DNA from: Bog-793 sp963803025
Lineage (GTDB): Bacteria > Actinomycetota > Acidimicrobiia > Acidimicrobiales > Bog-793
Reading direction: 5' to 3'
Length of the DNA stretch: 64,000 nucleotides
Assembly: GCA_963803025.1 (NCBI GenBank)
Contig: CAWDKZ010000012.1
Span: 1 to 64,000, forward strand
Made by a program: the position numbers and the translations under genes. The notes below the pieces were generated by a model. The model was not told the DNA's origin and did not search any database. It was given only the letters and a program-made list of their open reading frames with translations. Below are positions 52,018 through 61,027 of this stretch, piece by piece. The first letter of the stretch is position 1. Every line of letters begins with the position of its first letter.

Positions 52018-53481
52018 TTGAACGCCACCGACCTGTCCCGGATCGTGCCCTTCGTCGAGCGGCACTGGGAGGACGACGCGCTCGTCGCGCTGTCCGAGTA
52101 CGTCGGGATCCCGTGCCTGTCGCCCGAGTTCGACGAGGACTGGGCGAGCAACGGAGCCATCGACCGGGCGGCGGAGTTCCTCGCGGCGTGGGCCGCGCGC
52201 CAGGCCCTGGCGAGCGCCACCGCCGAGGTCGTGCGGCTCCCCGGCCGGACGCCGTGCGTGCTCGTCGACGTCGGGTCGACGGCCGGGGGATCCGCGCCGG
52301 CCACCCTCGTCTACGGCCACCTCGACAAGCAGCCCCCGCTCGGCGCGTGGCGGGACGGACTCGGCCCGTTCAACGCCGTGCGACGCGACGACCGCCTCTA
52401 CGGCCGGGGAACCGCCGACGACGGCTACGCCGTGTTCGCGGCGCTCGGCGCGCTCGAGGCCCTCGAGGCGGTGGGCGTGCCACACGGGCGCGTCCTCGTC
52501 CTCATCGAGGCGAGCGAGGAGAGCGGCAGCCCCGACCTCGAGCCGTATCTCGACGCGCTCGCCAGCCGCATCGGCCCCTTGGCGCTCGTCGCCAGTCTCG
52601 ACTCGGGCTGCACGAGCTACGACCGGCTCTGGATCACGACCTCGCTGCGCGGCACGATCAACGCGGTCCTGCGCGTCGACGTGATGACCGAGGGCGTCCA
52701 CAGCGGCATGGCGGGCGGCATCGTGCCCTCGTCGTTCCGCGTCCTGCGTGAACTGCTCGACCGCGTCGAGAACGCCGCGACCGGCGAGGTGCTCGTGCCG
52801 GGTTGCGACGTCGAGATCCCCCTCCGACGGCTGGACGAGATCGCAGAGGTGGCGGCCGAGTTCGGCGACGAGGCGACCGGGCACCTCCCCGTTCTGCCCG
52901 GGGTCGAGCTCGCGGGCACCGACGCGACCTCGCGCTCGGTCCGCCTGCTGTGGCGGGCCGCGCTCGAGGTCACCGGCGCGGCGGGCTTGCCGGCGATCGA
53001 GGCCGCCGGCAACGTGCTCCGCCCGTCGAGCACCCTGAAGATCTCGCTGCGGACCCCGCCGACGGCCGACACCCCCGCGGTGGCGGAGGCGCTGCGGGCC
53101 GCGCTGACGAACGACCCCCCGTCTGGCGCCGTCGTTGCGCTCGAGATCCAGCAGGCGTTCTCCGGTTGGGTCGCGCCCGAGCTTCCCGACTGGCTCGAGG
53201 CGGCGATCCGGGGGGCCTCGACCCGCTACTTCGGCCAGCCGCCGCGTTCGTTCGGGATGGGCGGGTCGATCCCCTTCGTGACGTCGCTCGCGCGCCGCTA
53301 CCCGGCAGCCCGGTTCCTCACCACCGGGGTGCTCGGCCCGGGGTCGAACGCGCACGTGCCCGACGAGTGCCTCCACATCCCGACGGCCAAGGCGGTGACG
53401 GCGTGCACGGCCCACGTCGTCGCCGCGCTCGCCGCGACGCGAGACACCGTCACCGCGGTGCCGGGACCGGCCCAGACCTGA
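52018..53481 (+). CDS. M20-family metallopeptidase (dipeptidase-like)
   Basis: 487 residues. The M20 core is clear: metal His and Asp in LVYGHLDKQPPLG, the bridging Asp in YGRGTADDGYAVFAAL, Glu-Glu in LIEASEESGSPDLEPY, and the dimerisation-domain His in TEGVHSGMAGGIVPSSF. The C-terminal LGPGSNAHVPDECLHI supplies the last ligand. It hydrolyses dipeptides or related amides with two zinc or manganese ions. TTG 52018 follows AAAGGCGG. It stands alone, divergent from glmU and convergent with the aldo/keto reductase. Confidence 0.92.
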   Translation: MNATDLSRIVPFVERHWEDDALVALSEYVGIPCLSPEFDEDWASNGAIDRAAEFLAAWAARQALASATAEVVRLPGRTPCVLVDVGSTAGGSAPATLVYGHLDKQPPLGAWRDGLGPFNAVRRDDRLYGRGTADDGYAVFAALGALEALEAVGVPHGRVLVLIEASEESGSPDLEPYLDALASRIGPLALVASLDSGCTSYDRLWITTSLRGTINAVLRVDVMTEGVHSGMAGGIVPSSFRVLRELLDRVENAATGEVLVPGCDVEIPLRRLDEIAEVAAEFGDEATGHLPVLPGVELAGTDATSRSVRLLWRAALEVTGAAGLPAIEAAGNVLRPSSTLKISLRTPPTADTPAVAEALRAALTNDPPSGAVVALEIQQAFSGWVAPELPDWLEAAIRGASTRYFGQPPRSFGMGGSIPFVTSLARRYPAARFLTTGVLGPGSNAHVPDECLHIPTAKAVTACTAHVVAALAATRDTVTAVPGPAQT

Positions 53482-53496
53482 CCGGCGGCGTCGCCC

Positions 53497-54504
53497 CTAC
53501 GGACGCGTCGGACCCTCGCCGGCGCCGATCCGTTCGACCGCGGCGGCGATCTCGGCGAGGTCCTCGCCGCCGAGCGTGAGGCTCGCCGCGGCGAACCACC
53601 CGTCGACCTGGGACGGACTGCGGGCGCCGACGATCGCGCCAGAGACGCCCGGCGTCGCGAGCGTCCAGGCGATGGCGACGGCGCCGACGGACGTGGAATA
53701 CCGAGCGGCGATCGGTCGCAGCGCCTCGGCGAGGGCGAGATTCCGCTCGAGATCGTCACCGGAGAAGTCCTCGCTCCGCCGGCGCCAGTCGTCGGGCGCG
53801 AGCGCCGCGGCGCGTGCCGCGCTGAACGTGCCGGAGAGCAGTCCCGCCTGCATCGGGCTGTAGACGATGACCCCGGTCCCGTGCGCCGCGCACCAGGGGA
53901 TGACGTCCCCACCGGCACGCCGCTTGATGAGTGAGTACGGCGGCTGGACCGAGTCGACGTGACCGAGCACCTCGGCGGCTTCGAGCAGGTCGACGCCGTG
54001 GTTCGAGAGACCCGCCGCGGCGATCAGTCCCCTGTCGCGCAGCTCGAGGAATACCTCCCAGTAGGCCTCGAGCGGGGTCCCGTCCTCCGCCGGCCAGTGC
54101 ATCTGGTAGAGGTCGATGCGCTCGACCCGCAGCCGGCGCAGGCTCGCTTCGACCTCGTGGCGCAGGCTCGCCGGAGCGCCGACATGGCGCGGCGTGGCCA
54201 TCGGGTCGTCCGGGTCCGGGATCGTGCCGCCCTTCGTGAACACGAACGGGCGGTCGGCGGGCGCGAAACCCTCGAGCGCCGCGGCGACGACCTCCTCGCT
54301 GTGGCCAAGGCCGTAGGCCGCGGCGGTGTCGACCCAGTTGACCCCGAGCTCGACCGCGTGGCGGATCGCGGCGATCGAGGCCGCGTCGTCCTGGGGCCCC
54401 CAGCCAAACCGCCACCCCCCGCCGCCGGCGGCCCAGGACCCGAAGCCGACCCGGGTGATCTCCATACCGGTGTTCCCCAACGCCCGCGTCGACGGCATCG
54501 CCAT
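53497..54504 (-). CDS. aldo/keto reductase
   Basis: 335 residues. A typical (beta/alpha)8 NADPH-dependent reductase: LGNTGMEITRVGFGSWAAGG, catalytic Asp and Tyr in NWVDTAAAYGLGHSEEVV, Lys in FVFTKGG, His in LYQMHWPAEDGTPLEAYWE, and cofactor motifs VIVYSPMQAGLLSG and AIVGARSPSQVDG. It reduces aldehydes or ketones; the substrate is unknown. ATG 54504 is favoured over the adjoining GTG. It is a single gene ending 15 bp from the M20 peptidase end. Confidence 0.92.
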   Translation of the reverse strand: MAMPSTRALGNTGMEITRVGFGSWAAGGGGWRFGWGPQDDAASIAAIRHAVELGVNWVDTAAAYGLGHSEEVVAAALEGFAPADRPFVFTKGGTIPDPDDPMATPRHVGAPASLRHEVEASLRRLRVERIDLYQMHWPAEDGTPLEAYWEVFLELRDRGLIAAAGLSNHGVDLLEAAEVLGHVDSVQPPYSLIKRRAGGDVIPWCAAHGTGVIVYSPMQAGLLSGTFSAARAAALAPDDWRRRSEDFSGDDLERNLALAEALRPIAARYSTSVGAVAIAWTLATPGVSGAIVGARSPSQVDGWFAAASLTLGGEDLAEIAAAVERIGAGEGPTRP

Positions 54505-54559
54505 CACCCCACCCCTTCCCTCTCGCCTCCTTGGACGCTACGACCTCGGCGCGGCCCCT

Positions 54560-54970
54560 TCAGCCGGAACGGTTCGGCCCGGCCCGCCGCACCGTCATCC
54601 TCAGGAGCACCCGGCGGTCCTTCACCATCGTCGCCCGGTAGTCGTCCCAGTCGGGGTGCTCGCCCGAGATCCGTCGGTAGTACTCGACGAGACCTTCCAT
54701 CGCGTCGGGCAGCGAGACCACCTCGATCTCACCCTCGACCTGCACCCAGCCGCCGAAGAACCGGTCCGTGAAGACGCAGAGCGCGGCGTACGGGTTCCTC
54801 CTCACGTTGGCGGTCTTCACCGCGGTCTCCCGCGAACTCACGACGACGCGTCCGTCGCCGTCGACGCCGGCGGTGACCGGTGAGAGCTGGAACCGGCCGT
54901 CCGACCGCGTCGTCGCGAGCACGGCGCGGTGATTCTCGGCAACGAACTGCGTCGCTTGGCTGATGTCCAC
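54560..54970 (-). CDS. split-barrel F420/FMN-dependent oxidoreductase
   Basis: 136 residues, PNPOx-like split beta barrel of the Rv1155 type: FVAENHRAVLATTRSDGRFQLSPVTAGVDGDGRVVVSSRETAVKTANVRRNPYAALCVF, then WVQVEGEIEVVSL. Such proteins bind F420 or FMN and reduce small substrates. The C-terminus ends VLLRMTVRRAGPNRSG. A second member lies at 56932, suggesting that the organism makes F420, though no F420 biosynthesis genes are in view. Confidence 0.88.
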   Translation of the reverse strand: MDISQATQFVAENHRAVLATTRSDGRFQLSPVTAGVDGDGRVVVSSRETAVKTANVRRNPYAALCVFTDRFFGGWVQVEGEIEVVSLPDAMEGLVEYYRRISGEHPDWDDYRATMVKDRRVLLRMTVRRAGPNRSG

Positions 54971-55016
54971 GGGGCGAGCGTAACGACTGGCCGGCCTCGG
55001 GCCGCGGGCATCGGCG

Positions 55017-55817
55017 CTAGGCGGTCACGTCACGGCTGACGAACAGGAAGATCCCGAGCGCCGCCCAGGCGACCAGGTAGAGGGCGATCGTCACGAGCGC
55101 GGCGAGGAAACTCGCGTCGGTCGTGCCGCCCCTGGCGACGGCGTCGAGCAGTGAGCCGGGAAGCCAGCGCGCGCTCCCGCTCACGACCGCCGACAAGATG
55201 CTCTCGAAGGGCAGCAGGAACACGAGGCCGACGACGATCGACGAGACCGGGGAGCGCATGATGATCCCGAGCACGAACCCGATCGTTCCGTAGCCGAGCG
55301 TGCTCAGGACGACGTCGCCGAGACCCTGGCCGAAGTCGTGCAGACCGGTCGACGACGTCCACGCCGTGGTCGGGATCGCGCGCACGTGCGCCATGACGAA
55401 CGCCGCGACGGTGCCGCAGGCGCAGGCGACGAGGATCGCACCGAGGAGGAAGCTCAGGATCCCGAGGTACTTGCCCGCGAGGACGACGGTGCGACGCGGC
55501 TGGCGCACGAGCAGGTTCCGCAGCGTCCCGGAGCTGTACTCGTTGGCGAGCTGCGCCGCCGCGACACAGAGCGCGACCACGCCGAGCAGGCCGGCCGACT
55601 GGCCGAAAGCGTGGAGCAGCCCCTCGGGCGAGGCCAGCAAGGCGAGCGAAATGAGGTTGCCACCGCGACCGAAGGCGTGCCCCGCCCGGGCGAACTCGAG
55701 CACGGTGATCAGCGCCGCGATCGCGGCGAGTGCGCCGTAGGTCCCGTACAGCAGGGTCGGACGCCGGAGTTTCGTCCACTCGCTCCGCACCGCAGCGAGG
55801 ATCACATCGGGGGTCAT
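55017..55817 (-). CDS. ABC-2 type transporter permease
   Basis: 266 residues with about six membrane helices (TLLYGTYGALAAIAALITVL, GLLGVVALCVAAAQLA, the FLLGAILVACACGTVAAFVM stretch, GTIGFVLGIIM, SIVVGLVFLLPF and ALVTIALYLVAWAALGIFLF). The N-terminal VRSEWTKLRRP and EYSSGTLRNLLVRQPRRTVVLAGKY are classic for ABC-2 permeases next to their ATPase. The ATG overlaps the ATPase stop (ATGA). Together they form an exporter of unknown substrate, perhaps a peptide or drug. Confidence 0.92.
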   Translation of the reverse strand: MTPDVILAAVRSEWTKLRRPTLLYGTYGALAAIAALITVLEFARAGHAFGRGGNLISLALLASPEGLLHAFGQSAGLLGVVALCVAAAQLANEYSSGTLRNLLVRQPRRTVVLAGKYLGILSFLLGAILVACACGTVAAFVMAHVRAIPTTAWTSSTGLHDFGQGLGDVVLSTLGYGTIGFVLGIIMRSPVSSIVVGLVFLLPFESILSAVVSGSARWLPGSLLDAVARGGTTDASFLAALVTIALYLVAWAALGIFLFVSRDVTA

Positions 55818-56755
55818 CGGGCGGCGTCCTTCGGGCGCGCGAGCGATCGCGCTTCCCCGGTGTGGGCGAAGAACGCCTCTTCGAGGCTCGCACGGCGGGT
55901 GCTCAGGTGCACGAGGGTGATGCCGATCGCCGCGGCGAGGCGGTTGAGTTCGGCGGCGTACTCCTCGGGAGCGGAGACGTGGAGCCACTCGCCTTCCATG
56001 CGCGTCGGCCTGTTCGACTCGGCGAGCTTGGCGGCGAGCCGCGGGAGATCCTCTCTGCGTTCGGCGCGGACCAACAGCTCGGGTGACTGCGCCGCGACGA
56101 GCGCGTCGATCGGGCCCTGGAAACCGACCCGACCGGACTCGATGATCACGACGTGGTGGCAGATCTGCTCGACCTCGGCGAGGAGGTGGCTCGAGACGAA
56201 AACCGTCACCCCGCGGGCCGCAACGGAGAGCAGAAGGTTGCGCATCCCGGCGATCCCCGCGGGGTCCAGGCCATTCGTCGGTTCGTCGAGCACGAGGAGC
56301 GACGGATCGGGCAGCAACGCCGCTGCGATGCCGAGCCGCTGTCGCATGCCGTGCGAGTACTCCCGCACGGCGTCGCCGGCCCGATCGGTGAGGTTCACGA
56401 GCGCGAGCACCTCTTCCACGCGACGGCTCGGGATCTGACCGAGGCGCGCGAGCGCGCTGAGGTTCGCCCTTCCCGACAGCGGCGCGTAGAAGGCGGGACC
56501 CTCGATCATCGCCCCGACGCGCGCGAGGAAGCGCTCTGGCGCAGAGAGCGCTTGGCCGAGCACCGCGCCTCCCCCGGAACTCGGCCGGATGAGACCGAGG
56601 AGCATGCGCATCGTCGTCGTCTTGCCGGCGCCGTTCGGACCGACGAAGCCGGAGACGGCCCCCTCGGGGATGGCGAGATCGATCCGGTCGACGGCTACGA
56701 GCGCGCCGAAGTTCTTCGTCAGCGCCTTGGTCTCGATCGCGAGATCGCTCACCAA
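55814..56755 (-). CDS. ABC transporter ATP-binding protein (ABC-2 exporter)
   Basis: 313 residues. Walker A GPNGAGKTTT, Q-loop region GAMIEGPAFY, signature YSHGMRQRLGIAAALLPDPSLLVLDEPTNGLD with Walker B, and H-loop VFVSSHLLAEVEQ are all intact. A C-terminal extension (LLVRAERREDLPRLAAKL ... STRRASLEEAFFAHTGEA) fits the CcmA/DrrA/bacitracin-type exporter ATPases. Start TTG 56755 or GTG 56752 after GAGGG. It energises the permease encoded next. Confidence 0.94.
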   Translation of the reverse strand: MVSDLAIETKALTKNFGALVAVDRIDLAIPEGAVSGFVGPNGAGKTTTMRMLLGLIRPSSGGGAVLGQALSAPERFLARVGAMIEGPAFYAPLSGRANLSALARLGQIPSRRVEEVLALVNLTDRAGDAVREYSHGMRQRLGIAAALLPDPSLLVLDEPTNGLDPAGIAGMRNLLLSVAARGVTVFVSSHLLAEVEQICHHVVIIESGRVGFQGPIDALVAAQSPELLVRAERREDLPRLAAKLAESNRPTRMEGEWLHVSAPEEYAAELNRLAAAIGITLVHLSTRRASLEEAFFAHTGEARSLARPKDAAR

Positions 56756-56931
56756 CTGATCACCCTCGTTCGACGGGCGCCACGCCGCAGCCGGTCAGCC
56801 TCGGTGCAAGGCGCGCCGCCGTCCCGTCGAGCATAAGCGGGCGCCGCCGGCTGGGCGGACAATACGGCTCCGACGCGCCTCGGTCGAACCTGCCTTACGC
56901 GGCGGACCCGCCACGTGCGTGGATAGAACAG

Positions 56932-57315
56932 CTAGTGCACGACCTGACGTTCCGGCGCGATCTTCAAGATGACACGCTCGCTCTCGATCTCATTCGCGTA
57001 GGGGGCTCCCGTGTACTTCTCCGCGAGCCGGTCGATATGGGCGCGGGCCTCGGGACCACGCACGCGGTCCACGACACGACCTCGAATCTCCACGTAGTGA
57101 TAGGGGTTCGACGCGTCCATCACCGTCACGGTCGCGACCGGGTTCAACTCGACATTCCTGAAGTTCGCGCGATGCACCTCGGTGTTGATGAGCACGTGGT
57201 CGTCATCGGCGTCAACCCACATGACATGGCTCATCGGTCGGCCGCTCGGCAACATCGTCGTCAGCACGGCAAAGTTCTTCCCCTGGGCAAGTGCCTTCGC
57301 AGCAGCATCGATCAT
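56932..57315 (-). CDS. split-barrel F420/FMN-dependent oxidoreductase
   Basis: 127 residues from ATG 57315, which follows GAGGAGACGACG. It is of the PPOX class: LAQGKNFAVLTTMLPSGRPMSHVMWVDADDDHVLINTEVHRANFRNVELNPVATVTVMD, YHYVEIRGRVV and a closing IESERVILKIAPERQVVH. It is likely an F420-dependent reductase or F420-binding protein. It is only distantly similar to the protein at 54560. A longer frame to 57483 is unsupported by homology. Confidence 0.88.
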   Translation of the reverse strand: MIDAAAKALAQGKNFAVLTTMLPSGRPMSHVMWVDADDDHVLINTEVHRANFRNVELNPVATVTVMDASNPYHYVEIRGRVVDRVRGPEARAHIDRLAEKYTGAPYANEIESERVILKIAPERQVVH

Positions 57316-57648
57316 CGTCGTCTCCTCGCCATAAGCGATCGTAAGTCCAGACGAGAACGGTTGGACGCGCAACCCCGCCCCGGCGTCACATCCGGGCGAA
57401 CCGGTGGAAACCGTCCAGTGGCTGCCGACCAGGCAAGCCAGGACCGGGACCCCCAGCGATTCTCCTGAGCATCCGGTCAGCACGACGGATCCCGTAGGAT
57501 CGGACGAGGTCCTGGTGCGCGAGGTCGCACGGTCGTCGCGTCCGGACGGTTGTCGCGGGCCCAGGCCGGAACCCGCCGTGGTCGCAGCGGTTCTCGTTGG
57601 ACGGTGTTCACATGACGGTGCAGGTCCTCACGATTGCGGTTCCGTGGA
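57316..57648. other. divergent intergenic region
   Basis: 333 bp between the split-barrel gene and the DMT transporter, transcribed away from each other. It must hold both promoters, but I cannot pick hexamers with confidence. No other gene is supported. Confidence 0.4.
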
Positions 57649-58722
57649 ATGGCGCGCTCGACCGCGCCCACGAACCGTGGGCGTGACGTGCGCCATCTCG
57701 GTCCGCGCCACTGGACGTGGCAGGCACGCGCCATCCTCCTCAGCGCCATCTGGGGGACGAGCTTCCTATTCATGAAGGAGGGTGACCGCTCGTTCGTCCC
57801 CTACGAGGTCACGTCGGGCCGAGTCGCCGTCGGAGCGCTGACCCTCGTCGTCGTCCTCGTCGCCTCCCGCCAACCGCTGCCGCGTGGCCTGCGCCTCTGG
57901 GGACACCTCGCCGTGGCGGGGCTGCTGATGAACGCCGTGCCGTTCACCCTGATCGCCTGGGGCGAGCAACGGATCTCCTCGGTGGCCGCGGGGATCTGGA
58001 ACGCGACGACGCCGCTCTTCGTCGTCCCGGTGGCCCTCTTGCTGCTGCCTGCCGAACGGCCGACCCGGGCCAGGGCTGCCGGTCTTCTCGTCGGCTTCCT
58101 CGGGGTCGCCGTCGTGTTCGGCGCGTGGGCCGGGCTCTCGGGGAGCCACCTCTCGGGAGATCTCGGCTGTCTTGGCGCCTCCGCCTGCTACGGCCTCGGC
58201 ATCCCCTATGCGCGGCGCTTCGTCGCGAAATCCTCCGCGTCGCCAACGGGGCTCGCCGCTGGCCAGCTCATCGCGGCAACCGTCGAATTGACTCTCGTCT
58301 CGCCGTTGCTCGCCAAGGTGCCGGCACAGGTGAGCGCGGTGAGCGTCTTGAGCATCGTCGCCCTGGGCGCCTTCGGGACGGGTATCGCCTACGTCCTCAA
58401 CTACTCGGTCATCCGCGAAGCTGGTGCGACGAACGCTTCGCTCGTCACGTACGTCATCCCGATCTTCTCTACCATCCTCGGGATCACCGTTCTCGGCGAG
58501 ATCCTCGTCTGGAACGAGCCCGTCGGCGCGGCCGTCATCCTGGTCGGCGTGGCGATCTCCCAGGGTGTCCTCGCCCGCGGCAGGATCAGTTGGGGTCGGG
58601 AACGACCGCTCGTCGCGAAGTCAGGAGACCCCCCGCCGGGTGCGAAAGGGGTCCCGTTACCGCTGGCCGCGATCACGACCGGTGAGCTGTCAGCGATCGA
58701 CGACGGGGGGTCCGATGAGTGA
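57649..58722 (+). CDS. EamA/DMT-family transporter
   Basis: About 357 residues with ten membrane helices in two EamA repeats: AILLSAIWGTSFLFMKEGDRSFVPYEVTSGRVAVGAL opens the first and SGDLGCLGASACYGLGIPYARRF the second. The last part (GAFGTGIAYVLNYSVIREAGATNASLVTYVIPIFSTILGITVLGE) is very typical. DMT proteins export amino acids, metabolites or nucleotide sugars. Its 3' end overlaps the start of a PLP decarboxylase by 8 bp, so it may export the decarboxylation product or move its substrate. ATG 57649 was chosen; TTG 57634 and GTG 57688 are alternatives. Confidence 0.9.
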   Translation: MARSTAPTNRGRDVRHLGPRHWTWQARAILLSAIWGTSFLFMKEGDRSFVPYEVTSGRVAVGALTLVVVLVASRQPLPRGLRLWGHLAVAGLLMNAVPFTLIAWGEQRISSVAAGIWNATTPLFVVPVALLLLPAERPTRARAAGLLVGFLGVAVVFGAWAGLSGSHLSGDLGCLGASACYGLGIPYARRFVAKSSASPTGLAAGQLIAATVELTLVSPLLAKVPAQVSAVSVLSIVALGAFGTGIAYVLNYSVIREAGATNASLVTYVIPIFSTILGITVLGEILVWNEPVGAAVILVGVAISQGVLARGRISWGRERPLVAKSGDPPPGAKGVPLPLAAITTGELSAIDDGGSDE

Positions 58723-60094
58723 CGACGTCGTGCCGGGGATGCTCGCGTCGCGCGATGCACTGCTCGCCGCCGCGGCGGCGCGGGCACGCGCCTATCTCGC
58801 GAACATCGGGGAGCGGCGCGTGCCGCCGACGGCCGAAGCGGTCGCGGCGCTCGACGGGTTCGACGCGCCACTGCCCGAACACGGCTTCGACCCGCATCGC
58901 ACGCTCGCGCTGCTCGACGACGTCGGGTCTCCCGCGACCGTCGCGACGACCGGACCGCGCTATTTCGGCTTCGTCAATGGCGGCGCCCTGCCGATGGCCG
59001 TCGCGACCTCCTGGCTTCTCGCCGCCTGGGACCAGAACGCCGCCCTGCAGGTCATGTCTCCGGTCGCGGCGCGGCTCGAGGCCATCGCCCTTGGCTGGTT
59101 GACGGAGCTGTTCGGGCTGCCAGCGGGCGCGACGGGAGGCTTCGTCACCGGCGCGACGATGGCGAACGCGACCTGTCTCGCGGCGGCCCGCGACTCGGTT
59201 CTTGCTGCGACCGGCTGGGACGCGGCCCGCTTCGGCCTCGTCGGCGCGCCGCCGATCGAGGTCGTCACGAGCGCGGAGTCCCACACGACGGTCGACAAGG
59301 CGCTCGGACTCATCGGCCTGGGCCGTGGGCGCGCGACGCGGCTCGGCGTCGACGATGAGGGTCGCGTCCGCCCGACTGCGCTGCCGTCGCTCAGGAAGCC
59401 GGCGATCGTCTGTTTGCAGGCCGGTAACGTGAACTCGGGCGCGAGCGATCCCTTCTTCCCCCTCGTCGAGTGGGCGCACGGCGAGGGCGCCTGGATCCAC
59501 GTCGACGGCGCGTTCGGGTTGTGGGCCGCCTCGTCGCCGAAGCTCTCCGCCCAGGTCGCCGGGGTCGAGGGAGCCGATTCCTGGGCGACCGACGCCCACA
59601 AGTGGCTGAACACCACCTACGACTGCGGCATCGCCCTCGTGCGCGACCCCGACGCGCTGCACAGTTCAATGCGGGCGCAGGCCGCCTATCTCGTCGCCGA
59701 GGCCGCACACGAGACGATGGAGTTCACGCCGCAGTCGTCACAGAGGGCTCGTGGTGCGGAGGTCTGGGCCGTCCTCGCCACGCTCGGTCGTGCTGGCGTC
59801 GCTTCGCTCGTCGAGCGTTCCTGCGCTCTCGCGAGGCGATTCGCGGACGGACTCGCGACATCGGGCGTAAAGGTGCTGAACGATGTCGTCCTCAATCAGG
59901 TCGTGGTGGACTTCGGGCATCCTGATCGCACGAACGCGGTGATCGCCGCTGTTCAGGCCGAAGGCACGTGTTGGTGCGGCCCGACGACCTGGCAGGGACG
60001 CCGGGCGATGCGCATCAGCATCAGCTGCTGGGCGACGACCGAGGACGACGTCGACCGGAGCGTCGCGTCGGTCGTTCGTAGCGCCGCCCGGTAG
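58715..60094 (+). CDS. group II PLP-dependent decarboxylase
   Basis: 459 residues, intact. The ATG lies 8 bp inside the end of the transporter gene. Motifs are PRYFGFVNGGALPMAVATSWL, GGFVTGATMANATCLAAARD, SAESHTTVDKALGLIGLG, the PLP Asp/His region WIHVDGAFGLW and the Schiff-base Lys in TDAHKWLNTTYDCGI. It removes the carboxyl group from an aromatic or acidic amino acid. It is similar in type to the frameshifted decarboxylase at 22146 but not a close copy. Pairing with an exporter suggests amine production for acid resistance or signalling, which is an inference. Confidence 0.92.
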   Translation: MSDDVVPGMLASRDALLAAAAARARAYLANIGERRVPPTAEAVAALDGFDAPLPEHGFDPHRTLALLDDVGSPATVATTGPRYFGFVNGGALPMAVATSWLLAAWDQNAALQVMSPVAARLEAIALGWLTELFGLPAGATGGFVTGATMANATCLAAARDSVLAATGWDAARFGLVGAPPIEVVTSAESHTTVDKALGLIGLGRGRATRLGVDDEGRVRPTALPSLRKPAIVCLQAGNVNSGASDPFFPLVEWAHGEGAWIHVDGAFGLWAASSPKLSAQVAGVEGADSWATDAHKWLNTTYDCGIALVRDPDALHSSMRAQAAYLVAEAAHETMEFTPQSSQRARGAEVWAVLATLGRAGVASLVERSCALARRFADGLATSGVKVLNDVVLNQVVVDFGHPDRTNAVIAAVQAEGTCWCGPTTWQGRRAMRISISCWATTEDDVDRSVASVVRSAAR

Positions 60095-60254
60095 CGCGCT
60101 TCGCCGCCCGCTGTCCGTCGGCATTGCCGCGCTGCTCGTTCAACCCCGCAATGGTGCGTCGCCGACGGCGGCCGGACCGGCCAGGACGGCCTCGGCCGAG
60201 GGGCACTCTCAATGGCGCCTTGGTCGGCCCGACCGGCAAACCGCGGAGTCCGCC

Positions 60255-61025
60255 TCAGAGCACCTTCGCGAGGAACGAGCGAGTGCGCTCGTTCTGCGGG
60301 TTGGCGAGCATCTCCCGCGGCTGGCCGATCTCGACGACGACGCCGGCGTCCATGAAGACGAGGGCGTCCCCGACCTCGCGCGCGAACCCCATCTCGTGCG
60401 TGACGACGATCATCGTCATCCCGTCCTCGGCGAGACCACGCATCACGTCGAGCACGTCGCCGACGAGTTCGGGATCGAGCGCCGACGTCGGCTCGTCGAA
60501 GAGCATGAGTCCAGGTTCCATGGCGAGCGCCCGCGCGATCGCGATCCGCTGCTGCTGGCCGCCGGAGAGCTGGCTCGGGTAGCTCGCGATCTTGTCGGCG
60601 AGCCCGACCCGGTCGAGGAGCTGGCGGGCACGCGTCTCGGCGACAGCCTTCGACTCGTGCTTCACGCATATCGGGCCGAGCGAGACGTTCTCGAGCGCGG
60701 TCATGTGCGGGAACAGATTGAAGCGCTGGAAGACCATGCCGATCTTCGCCCGTTTCGCGCAGATCTCCTTGTCCCGCAGTTCGTAGAGCCTGCCGCCGTG
60801 CTGGCGATAGCCGACGAGGTCGCCGTCCACCGACAACCGGCCGGCGGTCACCTTCTCGAGGTGGTTGATACACCGGAGCAGCGTGCTCTTGCCTGATCCC
60901 GACGGTCCGATGAGGCATGTCACCTGCCCCTTGACGACCTCAAGGTCGATCCCGCGCAAGGCCTCGAAGCGACCGTACGACTTGCGCACGCCCTCCGCCT
61001 GCACGGCGAGCTCGCCCGACGCCAT
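60255..61025 (-). CDS. polar amino acid ABC transporter ATPase (GlnQ-like)
   Basis: 256 residues. Motifs are complete: Walker A GPSGSGKSTLLRC, INHLEKVTAGRLSVDG, the signature LSGGQQQRIAIARALAMEP, Walker B LMLFDEPTSALDPELV and VTHEMGFAREV. The GlnQ/HisP type imports glutamine, glutamate, arginine or related amino acids. It lies 2 bp after the permease stop and is the last gene of the operon SBP-permease-ATPase. Confidence 0.95.
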   Translation of the reverse strand: MASGELAVQAEGVRKSYGRFEALRGIDLEVVKGQVTCLIGPSGSGKSTLLRCINHLEKVTAGRLSVDGDLVGYRQHGGRLYELRDKEICAKRAKIGMVFQRFNLFPHMTALENVSLGPICVKHESKAVAETRARQLLDRVGLADKIASYPSQLSGGQQQRIAIARALAMEPGLMLFDEPTSALDPELVGDVLDVMRGLAEDGMTMIVVTHEMGFAREVGDALVFMDAGVVVEIGQPREMLANPQNERTRSFLAKVL

Positions 61026-61027
61026 CG

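Noticed and set aside
51913..53415. 500-codon minus-strand ORF opposite the M20 peptidase
   Set aside because: Shadow frame; the plus-strand gene has the full set of metal ligands.
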